Of a stretch of DNA of 64,000 bases, positions 28,610 through 37,198 are shown one piece after another. Numbering within the stretch: the stretch's first letter is position 1; every line of letters starts with the position of its first letter. The notes beneath the pieces are model-generated. The model searched no databases and was not told the origin of the DNA. It worked only from the letters and a program-made list of their open reading frames with translations. The stretch comes from Primorskyibacter aestuariivivens (GTDB lineage Bacteria > Pseudomonadota > Alphaproteobacteria > Rhodobacterales > Rhodobacteraceae). The position numbers were made by a program, and so were the translations under genes. Location: assembly GCF_028023675.1 (NCBI RefSeq), contig NZ_JAQIOZ010000014.1, forward strand, positions 1-64,000, read 5' to 3'.

Positions 28610-28819
28610 CGGGGGGGGCGCCGTGCCCTGAGGTACGTGGTGTTCCAGGCATCGCTGGTTGCGGAACATCGCAACCCAAGCCTCAGATTCTTCGCAGATC
28701 GACTCCGCAGGGCCGGAAAACCGCACAAGGTCATCATCACCGCCGCCGCCAGAAAACTGGTCACCATCGCCAACGCGCTGTGCAAGAGCCGCCAGAAATG
28801 GACCGCCACGGCGCCCTGA
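28610..28819 (+). pseudogene. IS110-family transposase C-terminal fragment
   Basis: The forward frame encodes about 68 residues: GGRRALRYVVFQASLVAEH, then LRFFADRLRRAGKPHKV and ARKLVTIANALCKSRQKW. This is the standard C-terminal end of IS110/IS116/IS902 transposases. The N-terminal DEDD catalytic region is absent. Upstream sequence in the same frame has no homology character. It is read as a decayed insertion-sequence fragment next to the recombinase remnant. Confidence 0.7.
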
Positions 28820-28889
28820 CAGATACAGTTGCTAAAGACGGTTTGGCGGGCAAGAGAAAGAATTTGGTGAAAGCGTCGAGCTTTCCAGG

Positions 28890-29795
28890 TCACGGCAGCT
28901 GATACGCACCGGCATTTCTGAAGTCGTCAACCGCAAAATCGATCAGCGCGCGCACCTTTCGGGGAAGCGTTCGGCCCTCCAGGTAGACGGCAGCGATATC
29001 ACCGCGTTCTCCGGAGAAATCGTCAAGAAGCCTAACCAAATCGCCGCTAACAAGTGCACCGCACAAGGCCAAGCTCGGAACATAGGCGATCCCAAGACCG
29101 CGGCGTGCCAGATCGACCGCGGCACTTGCTGAATTGACGTGAAATCGACCCTCGATCTGAGCCACGACCTGAGTGCCGTTTTGTTCGAAGGCCCACCGCT
29201 TGGGGTTTCTGCGGTTGGTATCGACGATGCAGCGGTGTTCTGAGAGGTCGTTTGGCGTTTCCGGGCGGCCGACCCGCGCGAGGTAGTCCGGGCTGGCGAC
29301 GGGGAGGCTCTCGAACGTGCCAAGTCGTCGGACCTTGAGGGAGGCCATGTCGAAGCGTCCAATTCGAAATGCCACGTCAATCCCCTCTGCAGCAAGGTCG
29401 CTGAAGGCATCGCTCAGCCTGAGGTCGATGGTGATCCCTGGGTGAAGTTCGGAGAACCGGGCCAGCATTCCCGCAATGTAGACCTCGCCGAAGGTGATCG
29501 GAGCGGAAATCCTCAGAACGCCCGACAACCCCTTCGAGGAGTCCGAGACATCGGCCAGCAAATCGTCGAGATCGTCCAGCAGGGCAGGGGCACGGGAAAG
29601 AAGATCGGACCCGGCCGGGGTCAGGCCAACCTTGCGGGTTGTGCGCTGAAAGAGCCGCACACCGAGGCGTTGCTCGAGTTCGGCCACGTATTTCGAGGTC
29701 AAACGGTTCGACATGCCCAGCTGCGCCGCCGCCCCGGTGAAGGAGCCGGACTGCGCCGTGGCGACGAAGGCGCGGAGCTGATCGAAAAGGTCCAT
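28890..29795 (-). CDS. LysR family transcriptional regulator
   Basis: The protein is 301 aa from the ATG at 29795. The N-terminal winged helix-turn-helix (DLFDQLRAFVATAQSGSFTGAA to RTTRKVGLTPAG) and the C-terminal periplasmic-binding-like effector domain are complete. It resembles the CrgA/AaeR-type subgroup. It is divergent from DoxX, the extradiol dioxygenase and the hydroquinone reductase, with 128 bases between, so it is the likely regulator of those three genes. The effector may be a quinone or phenolic compound, by inference. Confidence 0.92.
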   Translation of the reverse strand: MDLFDQLRAFVATAQSGSFTGAAAQLGMSNRLTSKYVAELEQRLGVRLFQRTTRKVGLTPAGSDLLSRAPALLDDLDDLLADVSDSSKGLSGVLRISAPITFGEVYIAGMLARFSELHPGITIDLRLSDAFSDLAAEGIDVAFRIGRFDMASLKVRRLGTFESLPVASPDYLARVGRPETPNDLSEHRCIVDTNRRNPKRWAFEQNGTQVVAQIEGRFHVNSASAAVDLARRGLGIAYVPSLALCGALVSGDLVRLLDDFSGERGDIAAVYLEGRTLPRKVRALIDFAVDDFRNAGAYQLP

Positions 29796-29923
29796 GTGTA
29801 TATTGCGAAAAAATTGTGGAATGTCATTCTCTATAGTCGCCATTTTGGGAGCTATCTGCAAGGCGTATGTTCCCTCACAGACAGGCTGTCCCCCGGACGG
29901 CTTTCAACAAAAGGACTTAGAAC

Positions 29924-30346
29924 ATGACCACGCACACAAACTCCGACTATGCCGCCTTCGCACTTCGAGTCGCGAGCGGTTCGCTCTTTCTCGCCCATGG
30001 CTGGCTGAAGATCAGCGTCTTCACCGTCGCCGGAACCGTCGGCTTTTTCGAGAGTCTCGGCCTACCGGGGCTTCTGGCCTATTTCACGATCGCTGCCGAA
30101 ATCGTCGGCGGGATCGCCCTGATCCTCGGCATCAGCACGCGCCTTGTCTCACTGGCGCTGATCCCGGTGCTTTTGGGGGCAACCTGGGTCCATTCCGGGA
30201 ATGGCTGGCTTTTTTCGGCCGAGGGCGGCGGCTGGGAATTCCCGATCTTCTGGGCTGTCGTGCAGGGTGCGATTGCCACGCACGGCAGCGGTGCCTTCGC
30301 ACTGAAAGTCCCAGCGCTGCAGAGGGCACTGGGCCAGTTCGCCTGA
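29924..30346 (+). CDS. DoxX family membrane protein
   Basis: The protein is 140 aa with four transmembrane segments. LRVASGSLFLAHGWLKIS and FESLGLPGLLAYFTIAAEIVGG are typical of the DoxX/YqjF family. E. coli yqjF neighbours yqjG, and here a yqjG-type gene lies two genes downstream, so the linkage is conserved. The family is tied to quinone or thiol stress and detoxification. It is the first gene of the three-gene operon opposite the LysR gene. Confidence 0.88.
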   Translation: MTTHTNSDYAAFALRVASGSLFLAHGWLKISVFTVAGTVGFFESLGLPGLLAYFTIAAEIVGGIALILGISTRLVSLALIPVLLGATWVHSGNGWLFSAEGGGWEFPIFWAVVQGAIATHGSGAFALKVPALQRALGQFA

Positions 30347-30406
30347 TCTTCCCATCAATCCCGGGCGGCCTTTGGGCCGCTCCGACACAATCGAAAGCGG
30401 CCCATC

Positions 30407-31228
30407 ATGCGTATTCACAGCCTACAAGACCTCAAGGATCGATTTGTGCCCTCCGACCGGATGCCGATCGTTTTTCTCGGGCATGGCAGTCCGATGCATG
30501 CGATCGAAGACGGGCCGTTCAGCCGATCCTGGGCGCTGCTTGGCCAGAGCCTGCCACGACCCAAGGCGATCCTCGTTGTCTCGGCGCATTGGATGACCAA
30601 TGGAACGACCCTTGTGGATGTCTCTGCCATGCCACGCACGATCCATGATTTCTACGGTTTCCCCGAGGCGCTCTATCAACAGCGCTACCCGGCCCCCGGC
30701 CAGCCCGATCTGGCCCGCGAGGTCGTGTCGCTGCTCGGCAGCCACCGCGCCGCCGGGGATGAGACCTGGGGTCTTGACCACGGTGCCTGGGCCGTCCTGA
30801 AGTTTCTCTATCCCGATGCGGATGTGCCGGTTTTTCAGGTCTCGGTCGACATGGGACGGGGATTGGAACATCAACTGGAGATCGGCCGCGCCTTGTCGGA
30901 CCTGCGGGACCGGGGCATCCTGATCTTCGGCTCGGGCAATGTCGTCCACAACCTGCGCGCCATGCGCCGGGGCGGCACGCCACAGGATTTCGCCCAGGAA
31001 TTCGATGCGCTTTTTGCCGACCGTCTCACGGACCGGGATTTTCACGCGCTGGCGGATGCGGAAGGGCTGGGCGCCCTCTTTACCGCAGCACATCCAACCG
31101 TGGATCACTACCTGCCAGCGCTGACCATCGCCGGTGCGTCGGACACCCGCGATGACCTGACCTTCATGACCGATGCGATCGATCTTGGATCGGTGTCGAT
31201 GCGGTCCTTCATCTTTCACGCGAATTGA
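30407..31228 (+). CDS. ygiD: Class III extradiol dioxygenase (YgiD / DOPA dioxygenase-like)
   Basis: The protein is 273 aa. The metal-ligand histidines appear in FLGHGSPMHAIED, SAHWMTNG and DHGAWAVLKFLYP. GSGNVVHNLR and HFxxAHPTVDHYLPAL complete the LigB-type zinc/iron site. YgiD from E. coli opens catecholic rings such as DOPA. In this operon with a hydroquinone reductase it may clear catechols or quinones. It starts 60 bases after doxX; a GCGGCC-ttt-GGGCCGC hairpin sits between them. Confidence 0.88.
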   Translation: MRIHSLQDLKDRFVPSDRMPIVFLGHGSPMHAIEDGPFSRSWALLGQSLPRPKAILVVSAHWMTNGTTLVDVSAMPRTIHDFYGFPEALYQQRYPAPGQPDLAREVVSLLGSHRAAGDETWGLDHGAWAVLKFLYPDADVPVFQVSVDMGRGLEHQLEIGRALSDLRDRGILIFGSGNVVHNLRAMRRGGTPQDFAQEFDALFADRLTDRDFHALADAEGLGALFTAAHPTVDHYLPALTIAGASDTRDDLTFMTDAIDLGSVSMRSFIFHAN

Positions 31229-31240
31229 GGAGACCGGCAC

Positions 31241-32200
31241 ATGCTTGTCGACGGAAAATGGATGGAAAACTGGCAGCCGGTGCAAAAGGCCGATAAGGAC
31301 GGGCGTTTTGTTCGCCAGACGTCCAGCTTTCGCAACTGGATCACGTCGGACGGTGCGCCCGGCCCAACCGGCGAGGGCGGGTTCAAGGCCGAACCCGGCC
31401 GCTACCGGCTTTATGTTGCGCTGATCTGTCCCTGGGCGTCGCGTGCGCTGATCGCCCGAAAGCTCAAGGGGCTCGATGACATGATTCCGGTGACCGTTGT
31501 AAACCCGACGTTGACCGACCAGGGGTGGAGTTTCGGCGACTTTCCCGGCGCTGACGAGGATCCGCTGTTCGGGTCACGCTATATGCACGAGATCTACACT
31601 CGGGCCGATCCGAAGTTCACCGGGCGCGCAACGGTTCCGGTGCTCTGGGACACCAAACGGAATGTGATGGTGAACAATGAAAGCGCCGATATCCTGCGCA
31701 TGTTCGATACCGCCTTCGAACATCTCGTGCCCTCCGATCTGCGGCTCTATCCTGCGCATCTGGCAGCCGAGATCGACGCTCTGAACCCGCGCCTCTACGA
31801 CTTGCTCAATAACGGCGTCTACAAGGCCGGGTTCGCATCCTCACAGCCTGCCTATGAAGAGGCGCTGGAAGGCGTGTTCACCATGCTGGGCGAGCTTGAG
31901 GACCGGCTGACCGGCGACTACCTGTTCGGGGACAGCGTGACGGAAACGGACATCCGCGCATTTGTCACACTGATCCGGTTCGACGCCGCCTATCATGGGC
32001 TGTTCAAGACCAACCGGCGGCAGGTCAAGGATTACCCCCGGCTCACCGACTACGTCACGCGGATGCTCAACCTGCCCGGCGTGCGGGAAACGGTGAACAT
32101 GGATCACATCCTGCATGGCTACTATTCGATCAAGGCGCTCAACCCCAATGGGATCGTGCCGAAGGCACCCGATCATATCGCGGAACTGCTGAGCCTTTGA
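31241..32200 (+). CDS. yqjG: Glutathionyl-hydroquinone reductase (YqjG-type GST)
   Basis: The protein is 319 aa, longer than ordinary GSTs as expected for the Xi class. The catalytic cysteine lies in the motif LICPWASRALIARKLKGL, where CPWA is diagnostic of glutathionyl-hydroquinone reductases. NNESADILRMF is the glutathione-binding segment. The enzyme removes glutathione from glutathionyl-hydroquinones formed when quinones react with cellular thiols. It is the third gene of the operon and is followed by a strong hairpin. Confidence 0.92.
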   Translation: MLVDGKWMENWQPVQKADKDGRFVRQTSSFRNWITSDGAPGPTGEGGFKAEPGRYRLYVALICPWASRALIARKLKGLDDMIPVTVVNPTLTDQGWSFGDFPGADEDPLFGSRYMHEIYTRADPKFTGRATVPVLWDTKRNVMVNNESADILRMFDTAFEHLVPSDLRLYPAHLAAEIDALNPRLYDLLNNGVYKAGFASSQPAYEEALEGVFTMLGELEDRLTGDYLFGDSVTETDIRAFVTLIRFDAAYHGLFKTNRRQVKDYPRLTDYVTRMLNLPGVRETVNMDHILHGYYSIKALNPNGIVPKAPDHIAELLSL

Positions 32201-32218
32201 GGACATCGCCTGAATAAT

Positions 32219-32250
32219 GCGACGGGCGAGGATTTCTCCTCGCCCGTCGC
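32219..32250. terminator. Perfect 14-bp hairpin between convergent genes
   Basis: GCGACGGGCGAGGA (32219-32232) and TCCTCGCCCGTCGC (32237-32250) are exactly complementary, with a TTTC loop. The hairpin sits between the stops of yqjG and the TRAP large permease gene, so it probably works in both directions. There is no long T-run on either side. Confidence 0.7.
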
Positions 32251-32275
32251 TATTCACTTTGGATGTGGCTCACGC

Positions 32276-33568
32276 CTAACCGACGGTGCTGCCCAGCCAA
32301 AGCGTGATCGCGGGGAAGGCCACCAGCAATGCAAGGCGCACCACATCGACCGCGATAAAGGGTACGAGGCCCTTGAAGATCCGAACCACCGGAACATCGG
32401 GCAGAACGGCCTTGAGAACGAAGACGTTCATTCCGACAGGCGGCGTGACCAGAGCAATCTCGGTCACCACGATCACGATGATCCCGAACCAGACCAGATC
32501 GAACCCTTGTGCCACGACAATGGGCGCGAAGAGTGGCACGAAGATCAGGATGATCGCCATGGAATCCATGACGCAGCCCAATACCATGAACACGAGCATG
32601 ATCGCGAAGATCAGAGCGTAGCCTTCGAGGCCAGTGGATTGCACCAGCGCGAGGACACCGGCTGCCAGACCGGACAGGGTCAGCAGCTTGGACAGCATCA
32701 GAGCGCCGAACAGGACCGTGTAGAGCGAGACTGACGTATAGGCCGTGTCGATTATGACGGTTCGAAGCACTTTCCAGGTCAGGCGGCCATGGAACGTCGC
32801 AATCAGGATCGCGAGGCCGGCGCCCATGCCGGCCGCCTCGGTCGGAGTGAAGAGCTTGGCATAGAGACCGCCGATGATGAGGCCGAACAACAGAACGAAA
32901 GGCCAGATGCCGGAGAGCGCTTTCAGCTTTTCGGGCCAAGGCGTCTTTTCGCCTTGCGGGGCATGGCTCGGATTGCGGGCTGCAACGACTCGGATCGCGA
33001 CCATATAAAGCGCGAGGCCCAGCAGGCCGGGGATCACACCCGCGATGAACAGATCGCCAATATTGGTCTGGGTCAGGATGCCGTAGACCACCATGATGAT
33101 CGAGGGCGGGATCAGGATGCCCAGCGTGCCGCCAGCGGCAATGGTACCGGATGCGAGCTCATCCGAGTAGTTGTACTTCTTCATGCTCGGATAGGCGACC
33201 TTCGCCATGGTGGCTGCGGTGGCGTAGCTAGAGCCGCAGACGGCGGAGAACCCGGAACAGGCGACCATGGTCGACAGGGCCAAACCGCCACGCACGTTGC
33301 CTACAAACGCATAGGCGGCACGGAACAGATCGTGGGCGATACCTGTCTTGGAAATCACGTTTCCCATCAGGATGAACATCGGCACGACGGCCAGGTCGTA
33401 GGACAGGACCGCATCGGAAATCGTCAGCGGCAGGAGTTGCAGCGCGATGTTCCAGTTGATGGCAAATCCGATCCCGGCCACAGAGACGGCGAGCAGCGAA
33501 AACGCGAGGGGAACCCGCAGAAAGGCCAGCAGAATGGCCACTAGCATTGCAATGGAGCCGACGATCAT
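32276..33568 (-). CDS. TRAP transporter large permease (DctM type)
   Basis: The protein is 430 aa from the ATG at 33568, with about 12 hydrophobic segments. The family signatures GGTLGILIPPSIIMVVYGI and TPPVGMNVFVLKA are present. Together with DctQ and DctP subunits it forms a sodium-driven, binding-protein-dependent importer of carboxylates. An 81-codon upstream extension runs through the small permease gene and is rejected. The start overlaps the small permease stop by 4 bases. The neighbouring amidohydrolase suggests an N-acyl amino acid as cargo. Confidence 0.93.
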   Translation of the reverse strand: MIVGSIAMLVAILLAFLRVPLAFSLLAVSVAGIGFAINWNIALQLLPLTISDAVLSYDLAVVPMFILMGNVISKTGIAHDLFRAAYAFVGNVRGGLALSTMVACSGFSAVCGSSYATAATMAKVAYPSMKKYNYSDELASGTIAAGGTLGILIPPSIIMVVYGILTQTNIGDLFIAGVIPGLLGLALYMVAIRVVAARNPSHAPQGEKTPWPEKLKALSGIWPFVLLFGLIIGGLYAKLFTPTEAAGMGAGLAILIATFHGRLTWKVLRTVIIDTAYTSVSLYTVLFGALMLSKLLTLSGLAAGVLALVQSTGLEGYALIFAIMLVFMVLGCVMDSMAIILIFVPLFAPIVVAQGFDLVWFGIIVIVVTEIALVTPPVGMNVFVLKAVLPDVPVVRIFKGLVPFIAVDVVRLALLVAFPAITLWLGSTVG

Positions 33569-34071
33569 AGCGCTTCCTCCTCGTGGGTGTCTTCGGGATC
33601 GACCATCGGGCCGGTGAAGGTGATGGCCAAGGCGGCCAGCGCCGAGAGGGCGCAGCTTGCTGCCATGTAGAAATAGAGCGGGCCGCGTGGGACACGGAGA
33701 GCCTGGCTGACTTCCGAGATGCGCGACGCGTTCAGTCCGTGCTTGATGAAGAACCAGGCGATAAGAGCCAGCACGGCGGTCACCAGAACGCTGATCAGGA
33801 CGCGCCACCACGCCATCCAGGGCTTGTTCACAAGCTTGTCGAGCAAGTCGATAGTCAGATGTGCACCGGCTGCGGTCACCAGAGGAAGGCCGGCAAAGAC
33901 GACCAGAGCCATCAGATGTTCGGTGACGTCATTGGCTCCATAGATCGGTTTGCCGACAATGCGGCGCCCGATCACGTCTGCGAAGGTCAGTGCGACCATT
34001 GCCAGAAGGAACAGTGCCATGACTGTTTCAACTCCCCGGCGGATTTTCCATGCCATGGACCGCATGATCAT
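33565..34071 (-). CDS. TRAP transporter small permease (DctQ type)
   Basis: The protein is 168 aa from the ATG at 34071, directly behind GGGAGGAGAC. Four transmembrane helices are visible, and VIGRRIVGKPIYGANDVTEHLM is the standard DctQ signature. It is coupled to the large permease by a 4-base overlap. A terminator-like hairpin separates it from dctP upstream, which would lower permease output relative to the binding protein. Confidence 0.92.
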   Translation of the reverse strand: MIMRSMAWKIRRGVETVMALFLLAMVALTFADVIGRRIVGKPIYGANDVTEHLMALVVFAGLPLVTAAGAHLTIDLLDKLVNKPWMAWWRVLISVLVTAVLALIAWFFIKHGLNASRISEVSQALRVPRGPLYFYMAASCALSALAALAITFTGPMVDPEDTHEEEAL

Positions 34072-34082
34072 GTCTCCTCCCA

Positions 34083-34113
34083 AAAAAGCGGGGACCGGAA
34101 AACCGGTCCCCGA
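34083..34113 (-). terminator. Intra-operon attenuating terminator after dctP
   Basis: On the reverse strand, CGGGGACCGG, a TTTT loop and CCGGTCCCCG are followed by CTTTTTT. It lies 8 bases after the binding-protein stop and only 11 bases before the small permease start. Partial read-through would give more binding protein than permease, as is common for such transporters. Confidence 0.75.
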
Positions 34114-34121
34114 TATGCCGC

Positions 34122-35174
34122 TTACTGCGACACAGGCGCGGCGGATTGCGGCACCATTGCGGTGTAGGTGTCGTTGTAAAAGTCCAGCATTGCCTGCGGA
34201 TCTTCGACCCCGGCGGCCTTCGCGACGTCTACCCAGTCGGCAACCATGGTGTTGTAGATCGTATCTACTGCCGCGATCAGCTCGGGCGAGGCTTCCACGA
34301 TCTCATGGCCAGCCGCGCCCAGTTTTTCGGTGGCGGCAGGGTTTTGAAGGTCGAAGTTCTTGCCCCATGCGGCGGAAAGCTCTTCGCCGATGATCCCTTC
34401 GATGGCAGCCTTATCCTGATCGGACAGACCGTCCCACTTGGCCCCGTTCATGATGACGAAGAAGGTCGCGTCGTAGAAACCGTTCGGGAAGATGGTGTGG
34501 TGCTCGAGGCTGTCTTCGAGGCGGAAGTTGACCACGGATTCCATGGTGTGAAGCGACCCGTCGATGACGCCGCTTTCCAGCATCTCGTAGGCTTTGGTGG
34601 CCGGGGCTGCGACAGGAACCGCGCCCAGCGAGGTCAACAGTTTTTCCTGAATCGGCCCGCCCATGCGGAATTTGACGTTGGCGACATCCTCGGGCGAGGT
34701 CACCGTCTTGGATCCATGGTGCAGCTGGCCGCCGCCGAACATGCCGACAGCAAGCATCTTCACACCGTCGAAAGCCGCGTTGTCGGCGAGATAGGCCTCA
34801 TAGGTCCGCCACAGAGCCCGGCTCTGGGCCTCGGCGTTGGTCCCGGCATTCGGAAACTCGGCAAACCACATCGACACAAAGCGCTCGGGTTCGTAGGTGA
34901 AGTTGCCCCAGGTGATGTCGGCCACGCCGTTGCGCGCCAGTTCCCAATGCTGCGGCGGGCTGGCCAGCGGTGCGGGCAGGATCACGACGTTGACGCGGCC
35001 TTCCGTGACTTCAGCGACCTTCTCGGTGAAGGGGACAAGGAAATCGGTGTGCACGAAATGGGTCGGCGGCACCCAGGACGACATTGTGAGCGTCTCGGAA
35101 CTGGCCATCGTCCCCGCCATCATTACGGTTACGGCAACAGCGCCTTTGAGCATGGATTTGGTAAAGGTCATCAT
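34122..35174 (-). CDS. TRAP transporter substrate-binding protein (DctP type)
   Basis: The protein is 350 aa with a signal peptide ending near MASSE. The signature KFRMGGPIQEKLLTSLGAVPV includes the arginine that pairs with a ligand carboxylate. DctP proteins bind organic acids in the periplasm. It is followed by dctQ and dctM and preceded, 27 bases away, by an M20 amidohydrolase on the same strand. An aromatic N-acyl amino acid such as hippurate is the inferred ligand, based on the rest of the locus. Confidence 0.92.
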   Translation of the reverse strand: MMTFTKSMLKGAVAVTVMMAGTMASSETLTMSSWVPPTHFVHTDFLVPFTEKVAEVTEGRVNVVILPAPLASPPQHWELARNGVADITWGNFTYEPERFVSMWFAEFPNAGTNAEAQSRALWRTYEAYLADNAAFDGVKMLAVGMFGGGQLHHGSKTVTSPEDVANVKFRMGGPIQEKLLTSLGAVPVAAPATKAYEMLESGVIDGSLHTMESVVNFRLEDSLEHHTIFPNGFYDATFFVIMNGAKWDGLSDQDKAAIEGIIGEELSAAWGKNFDLQNPAATEKLGAAGHEIVEASPELIAAVDTIYNTMVADWVDVAKAAGVEDPQAMLDFYNDTYTAMVPQSAAPVSQ

Positions 35175-35201
35175 CTGGATCCTCCCTTGGATGATATTTG
35201 T

Positions 35202-36392
35202 TCAGGTCAGTTGGTGAGAGTTGAGCGTCGCGCTCGTGCGGTGCTTTGCCAGGTCGGCAAAGATTGCGGCTCCGACAGGAATGATGTCCTTGTCGAAGAC
35301 GAACTCCGGGTGGTGAGGGGCGTGACCGCTTTGTCCGATGAAGAAATACGCACCTGGGACAATGCCTGAGAGCTCGGAGAAGTCCTCGGACGCCATGAGG
35401 CTGCGGGCATTCTCTGTGACGCGCTCCGACCCAACGACCCGCGTAGCCGCAGACACGGCCGCGGCGACACAGGTGGGATTATTCAGTGTCACGGGCACCA
35501 TGCTGGTCACGTCGATCTCGATGAGAACGCCAAAGAGCAGCTCGGTCGCGCGCACCGCGTCCTGCAGCAAATCGGCCAGCCTATCGCGCACCTTGGTCGC
35601 TGTCGTGCGCATTGTCCCTTCGATCCGGACTGTTTCAGGCAGGATATTGCGGGCCGTACCGCCTTGGATGAGGCCAAAGGAAATCACGCCTGTGTGGCGT
35701 GCGTCAAAGCTGCGCGTGGCGGCCTGCTGAACGGATGAGATCAGATGGGCGGCAGCTGCAACGGCATCCTGCCCAGTATGCGGCATCGACCCATGCGCAC
35801 CTTGCGCCCGGATCGTGATATCAATGTTGTCCGCAGAAGACAGGGCCGCTGTCGCTGGCACACCGACCTGACCCACGGGAAGGTCCGGCGAGTTGTGCAA
35901 GGCGTAGATCTCATCGCAGGGGAAACGCTCAAAGAGGCCGTCTGCGATCATCGCGCGTGCACCGGTGAGGAGTTCCTCGGCGGGCTGGAAGATGAAGCGA
36001 ATTGTACCGTCGAAATCCTGATGCGCCGCGAGATAGGCGGCGGCGGTCAGTGCGGTGACCATGTGTCCGTCATGCCCGCAGCCGTGAAACCGGGCGGGCA
36101 CTGCGGACGCGTAGCCGACCGTGGCTTTCTCTTGCATCGGCAGGGCATCAAGTTCTGCCCGAAAGGCGATACAACGTCCGGGTGCTTCAGGTGACGCATC
36201 TTGACCATGCAAGGTCCCGACGACGCCCGTGCCGCCGATGCCAGTCACTACAGTGTAACCGAGGTCGGTCAGCCGCTCCGCGACAAAGGCCGCCGTCCGC
36301 ACTTCTTCGAACCCAATTTCCGGGTGGCGATGCAGGGTCTGCAGCCATTCTTGTGACGTATTGCGTTGAGTCTCGTACCAGGTGGGAAACAT
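35202..36392 (-). CDS. M20 family amidohydrolase (hippurate hydrolase type)
   Basis: The protein is 396 aa. M20D signatures appear in order: LHRHPEIGFEE, FRAELDALPMQE, HGCGHDGHM (dinuclear metal site, near 104-112), FQPAEELLTGA with the catalytic Glu, and SEDFSEL and HHPEFVFD at the end. This subfamily includes HipO, which splits hippurate into benzoate and glycine, as well as IAA-amino acid hydrolases. No signal peptide is visible, so it acts in the cytoplasm. It leads the TRAP operon. The surrounding glycine and benzoate pathways make hippurate the favoured substrate, though this is an inference. Confidence 0.88.
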   Translation of the reverse strand: MFPTWYETQRNTSQEWLQTLHRHPEIGFEEVRTAAFVAERLTDLGYTVVTGIGGTGVVGTLHGQDASPEAPGRCIAFRAELDALPMQEKATVGYASAVPARFHGCGHDGHMVTALTAAAYLAAHQDFDGTIRFIFQPAEELLTGARAMIADGLFERFPCDEIYALHNSPDLPVGQVGVPATAALSSADNIDITIRAQGAHGSMPHTGQDAVAAAAHLISSVQQAATRSFDARHTGVISFGLIQGGTARNILPETVRIEGTMRTTATKVRDRLADLLQDAVRATELLFGVLIEIDVTSMVPVTLNNPTCVAAAVSAATRVVGSERVTENARSLMASEDFSELSGIVPGAYFFIGQSGHAPHHPEFVFDKDIIPVGAAIFADLAKHRTSATLNSHQLT

Positions 36393-36453
36393 CTTCGCGG
36401 GCTCCGATTCATCTCAATGTGAGAATATTGCACGGAGATACTTGTCCGGCAAG

Positions 36454-36474
36454 ATAGTTTCTTGTTAAGACTAT
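36454..36474. promoter_or_regulatory. Inverted repeat in hipO-marR intergenic region
   Basis: ATAGT (36454-36458) and ACTAT (36470-36474) form an inverted repeat with an 11-base spacer, in the AT-rich stretch between the divergent amidohydrolase and MarR genes. It is a possible regulator or promoter site. It is weak evidence alone. Confidence 0.25.
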
Positions 36475-36500
36475 TTCGTGTAGAAATCAGGGTAAGACGT

Positions 36501-36517
36501 GATACCTTTTTGGTATC
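36501..36517. promoter_or_regulatory. GATACC-N5-GGTATC palindrome before marR
   Basis: GATACC (36501-36506), TTTTT, then GGTATC (36512-36517) is a perfect inverted repeat, 20 bases upstream of the MarR start codon. It is in the correct place for autoregulation and for control of the divergent amidohydrolase-TRAP genes. The same half-site recurs before catB and catA. Confidence 0.5.
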
Positions 36518-36537
36518 GACGACAGGAGAAGCGGATC

Positions 36538-37026
36538 GTGCAGACAGAAAAGACATTCAAGAATGAGCGCCTGACGTACAGGTTGAACATCGTCGCCCAA
36601 GAAGCGATCCAGGCCAATGACGAGATTTTCCTGCGAGAGACGGGAAGCCGGATCCGCGATCTGCGCGTGCTGCGTTTGATCGATGATCGACCGGGCACGA
36701 CTTTTGCGGAAATTGCAAAAACAACCGGTTTTGAAAGAAGTCTGACGTCGAGAATCATCCAGTATTTGATCGGCGCGGGGCTGATCGAACGGGAAAACTC
36801 GAGCGAAGACGCGCGGGTGTTTCTGCTTTCAACAACGCCAAAGGGCAAGGAGGTTCGGCAAGTGGCGCGCCGTTTATCTGATCGGCTAGAGGTGATCCTG
36901 ACAGACCCGCTCTCTTCGCAGGAGATGCGGGCACTCAACGAAATCCTTGCCCGTCTTGGGGCCTGGGTCACCTCGGAAGACTATCGAAATGCTTTGGCCA
37001 ATGAACCGAAAAAAGACGCAATATAA
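36538..37026 (+). CDS. MarR family transcriptional regulator
   Basis: The protein is 162 aa from the GTG at 36538, 9 bases after AGGAG. The frame could begin at GTG 36499, but that would place the palindrome inside the gene. The winged helix-turn-helix spans about residues 40-110: IRDLRVLRLIDDRPGTTFAEIA, RSLTSRIIQYLIGAGLIERE and the wing SSEDARVFLLSTTPKG. MarR proteins are usually repressors released by aromatic acids. It is placed between the amidohydrolase-TRAP operon and the glycine riboswitch operon, so it may govern both. Confidence 0.9.
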   Translation: MQTEKTFKNERLTYRLNIVAQEAIQANDEIFLRETGSRIRDLRVLRLIDDRPGTTFAEIAKTTGFERSLTSRIIQYLIGAGLIERENSSEDARVFLLSTTPKGKEVRQVARRLSDRLEVILTDPLSSQEMRALNEILARLGAWVTSEDYRNALANEPKKDAI

Positions 37027-37043
37027 AATAGTATTTACGTGCA

Positions 37044-37055
37044 ACTAATTTTAGT
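37044..37055. promoter_or_regulatory. Small palindrome upstream of the glycine riboswitch
   Basis: ACTAA-TT-TTAGT is a short perfect inverted repeat 26 bases before the aptamer, in AT-rich DNA where the promoter of the riboswitch transcript must lie. It could be an operator. Chance occurrence cannot be excluded. Confidence 0.25.
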
Positions 37056-37080
37056 TTAAAGCTGCTGGTAGCCTACCAAG

Positions 37081-37158
37081 CTGTCACAGGAGAGGCCGAT
37101 CACTCGGCGCCGAAGGAGCAACCCCCCGGAACCTCTCAGGCAAAAGGACTGTGATCAG
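37081..37158 (+). promoter_or_regulatory. Glycine riboswitch aptamer
   Basis: The conserved core strings are present in order: GGAGAGG, GCCGAAGGAGCAA, CCTCTCAGGC and AAAAGGAC. They are closed by a P1 stem (CTGTCACA with TGTGATCAG). The GGAGAGG/CCTCTC pairing forms P2. Only one aptamer is seen, so it is a singleton rather than a tandem riboswitch. Glycine riboswitches normally switch on glycine-consuming genes when glycine is abundant. Here the downstream genes are a FAD amino-acid dehydrogenase and three beta-hydroxyaspartate-cycle homologues rather than the glycine cleavage system. Confidence 0.93.
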
Positions 37159-37198
37159 CGCGGCGATCTGAAGCGCGCTGCGGACCCCGTGTCCGTTT

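Noticed and set aside
28820-28889. Inverted repeats of a complete IS110 copy
   Set aside because: Only the C-terminal transposase segment is present and no matching element ends were seen, so an intact insertion sequence cannot be claimed.
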